NCBI GenBank assembly: GCA_037975125.1
Contig: CM075853.1
Span: 76,361,609 to 76,425,608 of the forward strand
DNA length: 64,000 nt
Origin: Latrodectus hesperus
Lineage: Eukaryota; Arthropoda; Arachnida; Araneae; Theridiidae
Direction of reading: 5' to 3'
The notes under the pieces are model-generated. The model saw only the letters and a list, made by a program, of their open reading frames with translations. It was not told the DNA's origin and searched no databases. Positions 38,770 to 49,000 of the stretch are shown piece by piece (within the stretch, counting starts at the first letter, position 1; each line of letters begins with the position of its first letter). A program made the translations under genes and the position numbers.

Positions 38770-40180
38770 GTACTTGTTCAAAGTAGAATATATATTAAGT
38801 AATGAACATAGATTAATTTCTATAAAAAATGTTATTGTGTTAATTATTTAAACTGAATTAGAGAAATAATAGTAATATATTAGACTCAGAGCAACTGAAC
38901 ATTCAACAATATCGAGTTATAAATTTATATTGGAGAAATTACAAAAAATAAGCACAATAGAAACAAACTTCATAAAGTACAATCTAATAAGAAATACTGG
39001 GTCTAGGTAGCCATATCCACCCATGAATGAATGTTCATCTTTAAATTTGGTGTAGATAATCTTATAAGTTCAGTCAAGGAAGAATATATAGCCAATTATC
39101 GTATCGATTTTTAATAGATTTCGCATAAGAAAAAGCTCCTTCACATATGTCTTTCCAAACACTAAAGTTATAAGAAAAAGTTGTTGTTTTTTTTTTTTTT
39201 TTTTTTTTGAGTGTGTAAAAAAAAAATATAATCCTTTTTCTTCTGATCTGCTGAAATGTAGCAGTATGAAAATCGCACCGATCAAACTATAAATGAGAGT
39301 TTGGATTTTCAACTATAATCCAAAAGAATTCATTAAAGTTGTACTTTTTACAATTACTTTTTTGCGAATAATAAAATTAGAAAAATCTACTGTTACATGT
39401 ACTTGTTTTCCCTCTGTCGCTAATTGCTGACAAGAGAAATGGAATAACTCATTAGTTTCAATTGAATATCTAAAAACGTTTATCTTGTTTCAAAATTCGT
39501 TTGTAATTCCCACCTCTATTTTATTTGAATTTTTTAGGAGACAAAGATTAAGGTTTTAAAGTAATTTGTCATGTCTCCTAGAAAAATTGCTTAAAAAATA
39601 TTGGTTTTTGCATTTTTTCCAGTTTTGTGTTTCCTTTTCATGTTTAATAGATACTACATATGGGGTATATAGGATCCAAAAAGATTGAGATTTTACTAAG
39701 CTATTTTGTTTTTAAAATTTGCAATTAATGCATGTCGAATTTTTTACTGCATGCTGCATAATTTTGTTATCTGATTTCGCTTAGAATTTATATTCTTTCA
39801 GTACAAATATTATTCATGTAGATACTGAACTCTGAAATTTACCACTATTATTTGTAACTATATTGTCATTTTACCAGCTCACCTTGTAAATTTTATTTCC
39901 TCATCATTTGTGCATTTTTTTTAAATTTCCATTCATTTTTACTTTAGTAAAAAAGCCAAGTTACTAATTTTAAAAATAAAAAAAATTGTAAAAAGGACAA
40001 GCAGTTTAAATTAGGTATTAATAAAACTTTCTATCATTGATTAATATTAATGAGCAGCTAATCACTATACCTACCAAATGATATAAAAGAAAAATTCTAA
40101 TATTGGATCTGATGTTATAGCAAAATTATTCATGAATTTCATAAGGATAAAATAGTTTCCAATGGATTCTGCATAATTTA
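38770..40180. other. Intergenic, no feature
   Basis: A+T-rich DNA with a T22 run at 39187-39208. Nothing else is recognisable. Confidence 0.55.
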
Positions 40181-40294
40181 GGCCAGTTGGCAGCAAAATT
40201 GTTAACATTCTCGCCTTCAATTTGTGGGTTTGAATCCCACCTTAAGCTTGGATGATGTCTGTAGTGACTTTGGGCCCATTTTAAACCTAAGATC
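40181..40294 (+). repeat. tRNA-derived SINE, copy C (interrupted)
   Basis: This copy keeps the best tRNA-like head in the window: GCCAGTTGGCAGCA (A-box-like), then 30-odd bases, then GGGTTTGAATCCC (B box, about 40226-40238). The SINE body follows (CTTAAGCTTGGATG, TTTTAAACCTAAG). It stops abruptly at a CTT repeat that is the tail of an antisense LINE, so the SINE was probably the insertion target. Confidence 0.8.
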
Positions 40295-41130
40295 TTCTTC
40301 TTCTTCTTCTTCTTTTTAGAATTGAGTTTGTATGTCATTGGGCACCGCTGCTTTTATCAGCATTTTGTACCATTAACTCCAAACCCAATGTTTCTGAGCT
40401 CCAGTTGCTCGGGTCACCCACTTTATTAATTAAGTCCGATAACCATTTAATGGAGTCTATGTGTAACTCTCTAGTATGAATGATGCCTAAAGAAGTTAAT
40501 CTAGGGAGGGCAAGAGCCTCGCATTCATAAATGATATGCTCTGCCGTTTCTTCTTGCGTATGACATTTCCAGCAGATAGGGTCTTGCTGAAACAGTCCCA
40601 TCTGGTCAGAAAGTCAGTCATGCTAGGGATAGCTTCCTGACTTTCACCAGAAGAAGATGGTTTGGAGGTCATTTCTACCTCAAGTAAAGGATTCATTACT
40701 GCCCCTTTACAAGATTGCCTCTGAGTTCCCTTGTCTTTTTCAGCAAGGTCTACTACAGAGGCTTCACCTGCAAATGCAGAAAGGTTTGTTATTTCTTGTG
40801 TCTTTTCAGCCACAAGATAACAATTAATAAGCTCAGGTAATATAAGTCCACCCAGCATTGCCTGAGTTACTGGGCAAGGCAAATTACTCTAGAAGTTTGC
40901 CAGGGAACTAGACGCTCCGTTAAGACACCAATACCGCGGTACCAATTAGCCCTAGGCACGGATCGCATAACACCAGGGTTTACGGGAGCTGGTTCGCGGC
41001 CTCTGATTCTATATTCAAGGCTATCCTGTCATTCCTACAGGACATTCGGCGATCCACCACCTGCCGACGCGCCTGGTGGCTGCTCAAGCCCCAGGAAGGT
41101 ACGCGTACCCCCTGGTTCCAGGCAACTTGA
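40295..41130 (-). mobile_element. Internally deleted LINE derivative (head + ORF2 tail)
   Basis: Read on the - strand. A G+C-rich head (41130 to about 40880) looks like a LINE 5' UTR. It is followed by a 128-codon frame start (40882-40496) and then by the C-terminal ORF2 tail at 40335-40601, with the zinc-knuckle-like CWKCHTQEETAEHIIYECEA typical of non-LTR retrotransposons after RNase H. It ends in an (AAG)n tail, seen as CTT repeats at 40295-40313. RT and most other domains are missing, so the middle was deleted. The junction lies near 40600-40640, where the two frames overlap. Confidence 0.7.
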
Positions 41131-41893
41131 GATCTTAGTCTGATTAATCTTTTTATGCAATAAATTATAGTTGTGCTATAAACAAACCAATTTGCATAAT
41201 TTAATTTTGCATCAAAGAGGAGCATATCAGATGCAAGGAAAATTTAAAGATGATGACGAACACATTATTTCTGGAAGTGTAATTGATAATATAAAACATA
41301 CCATTTTTTAGAGTTGCAATACATGGAAATAAAATATAAGTTTTGAAGGCGATCATTGTCCATAATCACGAAAAGACAAATATGCCATGGAAAAAGTAAT
41401 GTATTTCGTTTTCTTCAAAAGTGCAGTAGGAATCATGACATCAAATTGGTGGAACTCAAAGACAATCCCATTTAACTCATGCATTATTTTTTTTTTTTTT
41501 AGTTCAAGAAATGAATGTTAGGATACTGTTGGTTTACTATGATAATGCATCTTCTCTTTCAGCGACATTGACATTTCAGTCTTTTTGAACCAAAAACATT
41601 AAAGATATAAAACATTTTACATGAATTTAGTTATGTGTAACTTTTGGCTATCTTTTAATATAAGAAAGAACTTGTGTGAACATAGTTTTAAATCCGAAAA
41701 TTAGAATAATGAAACTGTAAATGCATTTTTTCATTATTCCAAAAACGAATAGCTTAAGGCATTTGAACTTTAAGAAATTCGCCTTCAGAAATTTATCAAT
41801 GCTGTTATAATTATTTCGAATACTCCTAAAATTTTAAAAAATAAAATTAAAAACCTTTGTATTACAAAAATTTTAAATTCTTGTATATATTTA
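41131..41893. other. Intergenic, no feature
   Basis: A+T-rich. The start (41131-41230) may be the remainder of SINE copy C after the LINE insertion, but the match is loose. Confidence 0.45.
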
Positions 41894-41895
41894 TA

Positions 41896-42712
41896 CAGTT
41901 GGTCACTCAAACTGCACCATCCCGATCAAATTCTGTTTGCAGCCATGATATACAAAACATTAGCATGGCAAGGCTTATACACATCACAGCTGACTGCAGT
42001 GCTGTATACACTTACTATATAAAGAAAAAAGATTGTCATGAGAAATACAGCAATTGTATATAGTGCGTTTCTTTCTTTTTAGTAAGGTAATTATGTATCA
42101 TAGAGCCTATAGGAATTGTAAATTATTAAAAAGAACAAGATTATAAATTTTGTGATGCATCATTCTGCATCTACAAAATTTCCATTGCTTCCTTTGATTC
42201 AAAACCACATACATTTGCATAGCTAATGATATGATAAATAATGAAGACAGACAACGGAATGGAACGATATTTTCTTTATTGATAAATCCTTTTTTCTACA
42301 TGCAACACCACAATGGTCAGATTCGTGTTTGGAGACATCGTGGTGGAAAACCTTCGTTTCTGTGATCTTCCCTTATTTTCAGCATTTACCATAAGAAATC
42401 ACATGTGAAGCCCTGCAATGTTCAAGAGTTCTTTATCCATCAGATTAAATTACTTTTTTGTTGGCCAGCTTTTTCTCCCGAGTTTTCACCAGTCGAAAAT
42501 GTATGGTCTGTGCTTGCACAATAACTACACTAGAAAGTATACTAAACCATGTAAACTTAGACAATATGTAGAAGTTGCATCGGCTGCTATATTTCACAGA
42601 TAAATCCAAAACCTCTGATTCTATACTAAGGCGTGTGATAACTGATTTGGTTGTCGCTCAACAGGGCGTTTAATTAAATGTTTTGTCCATTAGGATTAAT
42701 TTGACCAACATG
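41896..42712 (+). mobile_element. Tc1/mariner DNA transposon remnant, internally deleted
   Basis: The + strand encodes QHHNGQIRVWRHRGGKPSFL (Tc1-type segment after the second catalytic region) and, about 130 bp later, PAFSPEFSPVENVWSVLAQ, the Tc1 block normally read as SPDLSPIENVWS around the last acidic catalytic residue. The segment between them, which should hold the middle Asp, is largely gone. CAGTTGGTCA begins at 41896 after a TA, and CATGTTGGTCA ends the other side in inverted form at about 42702-42712, so the boundaries are plausible. At 817 bp it is half the usual 1.6 kb. Confidence 0.75.
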
Positions 42713-43589
42713 TGGCAATGTTTATATCCAACAATACACTAACGATTTTGTCATCCATACTTCGCAAGAAGCTTTAGTTTAATCAGTAACATCTTTGTAT
42801 AATGTATTTTCTATCAAATAAATTTTGCTGTGATCTCTAATCTTGCTATTTAATTTTGAATGCCCAGAAAATTTGTATATATACATAGCGTTTGGCTAGA
42901 ATTGAATTGGTAATAAAAACATGTTCTGAGAATATTAGTAGTTTAGTAATTTAAAATTAAAAAAATTGTTTTTCCTTCAGCTTTAAAATATAGTCTATTA
43001 ATTCAACAATATAAATCAATGTATTTTATATAAAAAATTACTGCACTCTCTTGAAAAATCTTTAACATTAAAAAATTATTACCCTATATTTTATTAAATT
43101 TTCCCTCTCTCTCTCTCTCTGGTGGGAATGTTTTAATTATTTAATATCAATAAGATCATGAAATTAATTATGTATTGAGAGTTTTGTTTCAGTAAGAAAC
43201 AACTACTGAAAGAATGAAATTTTTCTATAAATTGCTTAAAATAAAATCACTTTAAATGTATCAGATTTGCTAGCATAGCCAATTTATCTATTTGTAAGCT
43301 GTTATTTCTACCATATGAATGAAAATTTTTCAAATAAAATAAAATTATGTAATATTATTCAAATGAAATGTATAACTGGTTTCCCTTTACTAGATTAATA
43401 AAATTCAAAAGCAGAAATACTAATATACTCTTTAAGATAAGTATATATAGTTGAATATAATTTTTAAATAACACAGCTCTATCAAGTTAAGCTCTATTTT
43501 AACTACAAGAAAACCTCCATATTTGTAAAAATAAATTAAATGAGATTGTTTTTAGTATCTTGAGTACAATTTACTTACTTAAATATCAG
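42713..43589. other. Intergenic, no feature
   Basis: A+T-rich DNA with a short (CT)n run near 43102-43121. Nothing else is recognisable. Confidence 0.55.
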
Positions 43590-43759
43590 AAAGTAACTTG
43601 ATTATAAATCCTATACTGCTGGATATGTATCAATCAGATTATCAACATGAAACACTTGATTTTATTGACGCTGAAACAATGAGACTGGACAGATTTTACT
43701 CATTTGAAAAGATTGAACCCGAAACTTTCAGTTTGGCAGTGCAATACAAAATCTTTAAA
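43590..43759 (+). CDS. Orphan exon-like coding segment, unknown product
   Basis: A frame bounded by an acceptor-like ATATCAG and a good donor-like AAAG|GTAAGA pattern (AAA|GTAAGA) at 43757-43762 encodes about 56 residues. They include YQHETLDFIDAETMRLDRF and SFEKIEPETFSLAVQYKIF. The rich mix of D, E, T, R and Q is unlike the K/N/I/F-rich chance frames elsewhere in this DNA. I do not recognise the family. It could be an exon of an unseen gene between TMF1 and the MXRA7-like gene, a pseudogene fragment, or captured transposon sequence. Confidence 0.35.
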
Positions 43760-44310
43760 GTAAGAAATATGTCTTCTTTTTTAGATATATATTTTATTTT
43801 GATTGATAAAAATAGATAACTGGATTATTACCTGAATTACTTTTCTTCAATTAAAGTAAACCTGCAATTGGAAAAGACATCGCTTGTATTCAAGAAATGA
43901 CACAGATCTATATTTGACCATAAATTCTTAAAGTATGTCTCTATTGTGGTAGTGTAATAGAAATTTGAAGCTGATTTGAGCTCTTAAGTCAACCTTATCA
44001 ATCATCAATAATTCAAAATTACAAGTAATTGGTTATTTTCACAAGTATCAAATCAGATAAAATATTTTTCTGGAAATAAAAAAAATCAACAAAACCATAA
44101 AAAAAATAAAGATTTTTTAAAATTTTAATCCATCTAATTCTCTTTGCGTATTTATAATGTGTACCATGCCCTTGTAATAAACTAGACAGTTGTCACTAGA
44201 ATTTTAGAATGGTCGTTTGGAGTGATTCACTTACATTATTGTAATTTCTACAGTGCAAAATTGTAAGATTTCGCACTTTTTCATGGAAATCAAAATTTTC
44301 AGTTGGGCTT
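43760..44310. other. Intergenic, no feature
   Basis: A+T-rich. No continuation exon for the orphan frame is evident by eye. Confidence 0.5.
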
Positions 44311-44500
44311 ACCATGGCATAGTAGTAGGACTGCAATTTTCAAAGCGATGGGTCACATGCTCAAACCCAGCCACTATAGAACAGATGATGAACTTTGTCG
44401 CATATTCATTAAGGTGAGTGCTTGCTAGTTTTCATTCATGTGTGATACGAGAATATGACTACTATCTTTAAAAAGTCCTCAAGGAGGGCAATTTACACAG
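44311..44500 (+). repeat. Second tRNA-derived SINE type (putative)
   Basis: TGGCATAGTAGTAGG (about 44324-44338) resembles a pol III A box and, about 25 bases later, CATGCTCAAACCC (about 44356-44368) resembles a B box. The closing CAGCC complements the opening GGGCTT region. The body that follows differs from the other SINE family. It ends near an AAGGAGGGCAATTTACACAG block. Confidence 0.5.
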
Positions 44501-45852
44501 TAGATATTAAAATGCTTTAAAGTTTAAATTTTATTTAAATAAGAAATTTTATAGTGTTTCAAAACTTTCACAGAAGTTTTGATAGGCAAGAAATTTATAA
44601 TGTTATATTTCTATTCTTAAAACCTATATATAAAAGAATATTTTACCAATAAAAATATTAATCTTGTTAAACATTTTCATGTTATATAATAACTTAGATG
44701 TAATGTATATGACAAAAACATATTTATAAATGTATATTTAAACTGTTATATTATAAAAAACAGTAATTCACATATTGTTTATTAAATATAAAATGAAAGC
44801 ATACTAAGATTTAAAAAATCACTTGATACCTTTGATAATATTCCAAGAGCTTGATATATATAATAGGAATAATTTAGGATAGTTAAAGAATGAATCAATC
44901 TAAAAATATTTGAAAACCATTTATTCTGCTTCTTGGCTCATTATTTTGGAAATTTCTAATCAAATTGCATCTAATATTCTAAAAATTAAAAAAATTATAG
45001 AATTTATCTTTATTGATTTTATATTAACTAAAATGCAAAAATATGCCCTTAATTCTTTATTGAGATGCAGTTGTTCACATGTATTCAATTAGTTTTGTCA
45101 GCATCAGAATTTCTGAGAATATTTGTAGATTTTAATGTAAATAAATAAGGTAGAAAATTTTCTCGGTTTAAAAATCAATGGAAACCAAATGATTTTTGAT
45201 CTACGCTTATTAAATTAAACAATAATCAGACAAAGAAATTTAAAATAAAAATATAGAAAATTCAATTTGAATTGTAAAGATTACTATTTAATTGGAATTT
45301 TAAACATTGTAACAGAACTTTGTTTACCAGATGATAAGCTATAATCTCTGAAACAATCACTTCAAATAGTTTAAACATTTTTCTATCTGTTCAAAATTAA
45401 ATCTTTGTCTACTTGACTAAAACTGGAAAAATCATTTTGTTATATTGTATATTTTTCTGTTCTTCAGTTCTTGTTAATGATTGATTACATTTTACTAAGA
45501 AAAAAACTTTAAAATAACTTCTTGTTTTAAAATAATCAAAAATGCTCAAAAAGCTTTTTTCCGACTTTAACTATAAACCATTAAATAAAAAATTTTGATG
45601 AGTTGTTTTTAACAAATTAAGAACTGTTTAAAAATTTTAATGTTTATATATAACTTGTGTAAACATAACTATAAATTATGTTAACTAAATGTAGTTTTAT
45701 TTGTATGATAATAAATTATATAATTATAAAAATGTATATTTAATAAACAAATATTTTATTAAAAAATTATAAATTTTTTAATATCAAAAATATTTATTTG
45801 TATTCCAATATTATCAAGCTTACAATTACATTGCACAAAACATTTGTTACAA
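44501..45852. other. Intergenic, no feature
   Basis: Very A+T-rich DNA at the 3' side of the MXRA7-like gene. Nothing recognisable. Confidence 0.6.
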
Positions 45853-45858
45853 TTTATT
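45853..45858 (-). terminator. Polyadenylation signal of MXRA7-like gene (putative)
   Basis: AATAAA on the - strand, 113 bp after the stop codon of the MXRA7-like gene. It is a plausible first poly(A) signal, weak because such hexamers are common in this base composition. Confidence 0.45.
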
Positions 45859-45970
45859 TTATATACATTAATGCTTATTTGATGTATACATAAAATGCAG
45901 TAAAATATGAAGTAAAAAAAGCAGTGACTGATTCTTTGGTGAGGAATTACATTTTACTAACATAAATGTG

Positions 45971-46082
45971 CTATTGGTATAATTTCATCTGTTCTTCTAC
46001 TTCATCCAAGCTTATGTTCCCAAATTTATCACTTTGTTTCTGCATTAACTCGTATATTTGAGCTAATTGCTTCTGTCGTACT
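45971..46082 (-). CDS. MXRA7: MXRA7-like exon 3 (terminal)
   Basis: The acceptor on the - strand is TTTTGTTAG. The alternative AG two bases on breaks the frame. It encodes VRQKQLAQIYELMQKQSDKF and GNISLDEVEEQMKLYQ, then stop TAG at 45973-45971. This is the most conserved part of the MXRA7 family. Confidence 0.93.
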
Positions 46083-49000
46083 CTAACAAAATGAAAAGGA
46101 TTTATTAGATAATATATGTTATAGTTATTAAAATGAAACAATGTTTATAGTTAATAAATCAAGTAAAGTTTATATTTTTAGTCACTTTAGTAGGCAATTA
46201 CTCTATTAAAGTGCGTAAAAATATAAACTTTACTTGATTTGAAAAAGTGTCCTTACAAAATATAAATTAATACTAATGTTATAATTAATACTAATACTAA
46301 ATATAAGTTAATGCTTAATTAGACAATGAGTAATATAGCATGTTCTTTTATTTAAATCTGTCTAAACATACAAGATTCTCATTTTAATAGAACATTTGAC
46401 TACCACTGCATGTGTAATTAATGTTTATGAAATAGAAATGTCTAGTTATAAATTTGGAAAAGAAAATTGCATAATTATATTATAAGTTTCTTTTGCAACA
46501 CACAAAATTTTTTATAAAAAAAACTTGTTAGGTTTCCACAAATCATTAAAGCTACGAAACATTTATAAAAAGTTGAAAGTCAGAGAATATATATAATATC
46601 AAAACAAGAAGTGTCATAAATTAATGAATATTATCAGAATTTAAATATTTAATAAAAAAAAGGTATGCTACTTTAGTTTCCTTTCATGATTATTGCATCA
46701 GTATCTGATTGATAAGAACTTAGGGTCTAGTACTCTATTTTTATCCACAGCAACATAAACTATAGTGACCTTTCATTTAGATGTTTCAATTACATTCTTG
46801 CTGGCTTCTAATTTTTTTTTAACATACCAAATTTTTATCTGCTTTCCAATTTTTCAAATTTTTGGAAAACTAGAGGAAATGTTTTACAATGTAATAAAAA
46901 TAAAATTGACATTTTCTTTTAAACAGGAAATAAAAAAATAAAAGTACAAAAAACATGTTTAAAGTATTTCATAATTTTATTTAACTAATTATAATAGTAA
47001 AGCATTTACAAATCTAAACATTTTTAATTCGTTACAAATTTATTACTGTATAATTTGATTTCATTACTTATAAATATAATTTTATGAATGAGACATCCTA
47101 AAATTTATATTTTGTATCTTGCATTTTTTACTTCTGATTTAATGTATATTGGTATTTTGAAAAACTAAACATTTCCATATTTTTCATCCTCATCAATGTT
47201 AAGCTTATTTAAATTTAGAAAACCATTCAAATATAAATTTTAATGAAATAGTAATTTTAATTGAAAAGAAAGTAAGCAAAGAACTTCAGCATATTAAAAG
47301 AAATAAAAATAAAAAATTAAAGTAAATCAAATGTAAAAACTAAACTATCTGATGCACATGAAAATTATTCACAGTGGATTAAAGACTGCAGACTTTTTCT
47401 ACAGTTTTTAAAATCAGAATAGAATCCAGCAAATAAAAATAAAATTCAAGAGTGAAGTCTCTTAAAATATAATGCAGTCAAGGTTTCTCGAATAAGCCAT
47501 TTTCCATCAGTCTCTGGTTAAAAAAATAGAATTTAATAATTTAATGGATACTCCTTACACTAAAATAGATTTTCCAGAAGGATTTCATTGAAAGAAAATA
47601 CTGATTAATATTTTATGCATACAAACATACATGCTATGTTGAGAAATAGCTTCAAGAATTCTTGAAAAAGGATGTTTATTTATTTCAGAAATTGACACTT
47701 TTCATATCAATTTTTCTTCAGGAACAATAACATCACTGTGTTTGGTATAAAAGAATATCAATTTTATCCAATTATTTGTTTTAATAATTTTTTGATTCTT
47801 CATTGGTGAGATAAAATTATACTTCATAAATATTTAGATGGCAATATAATAGTTAAGTATAAATTTTTGACAAATATATGTCCTCTTGTTAAGATATCTA
47901 TAGGAGAAAAATTCTTTATTTCTCAGAAAAACTAAGTCACAAACAAATATTAAGCTCTCAATCATTGAAAATGAAAATTAAAAAAATTATATGATTTATA
48001 ATTAATTGAAATATTATATGATTATATAAATTATAATCTGAAGAAAATTGCAATAATATAAAAAGAAAAATTTATATTATTGCAATTTTCTTCAGATTAT
48101 AATTCCAGCAAATAAAAATTTTGACAAATTTTGCCAAAACCAAGACAAATTTTGATAAAACACAAAAAGACATTGAAAATTGTAGAAGGTTTTAATCAGA
48201 TTAAATATTAATCACCAGAATATTTATTAGTTATAAATAACATTTTCAATTTAAAGTTAGTGTTCCTATCTGAGCTGTGGGTCCCAACTTCAGGTATGTA
48301 TGTTACTTTCTCTGTTTCTCTGTCTTTTCTTCTGAGATGATGTATGAATGTGACCTACCCTATAAATGGCTTGTGGTGGTATGGCTACTCACCTCCGTGA
48401 CTTAGTTCACAGGTGCCCACTGGGTAATAACAAATGAGTAGCAGTTTCTGGCCTTGTTGTAGCAATCGGTTAATCACCCAAAAAGTCTGTCGTCATTAAA
48501 AAAATTTTAATTAAAAAACTCATGTTTTAATTCTCTTAAACTTAAATTTTTAACTCTTCTAAGCATTTTATTGAATTGGACAGTGAAAAAAATGACCATA
48601 AAAAATTACAAGTGTTTACGTAAATGAATATTATTCAGTTCAAAAATCATAATTATTTATTCAAGAAAATCTATAAAATAATTTCTAGAATCTCAAGAAA
48701 GTGATCACTGTAATGATAATACATCAAAGAGCAGTATGTTATTCTTGGAAGTCACAGAAATTTGATTTTATAACTTTTAGAACAAAATTAAACATTGAAT
48801 TTTAAGATACACATGAACAAATCTAGTTTCAAAAGCAAAAATATTTTATAAAATATAATTAATTAATTAATATTTGACAAACACAAATACTGCTATAGAA
48901 GTAATTCATAACTTAAGAATAGTACTAATTCTTAAAATTAGGAAATAATAAAAAACAAGAAATAATCAATTTGTCTTGGGAAATTATTTTAATTTGATTG

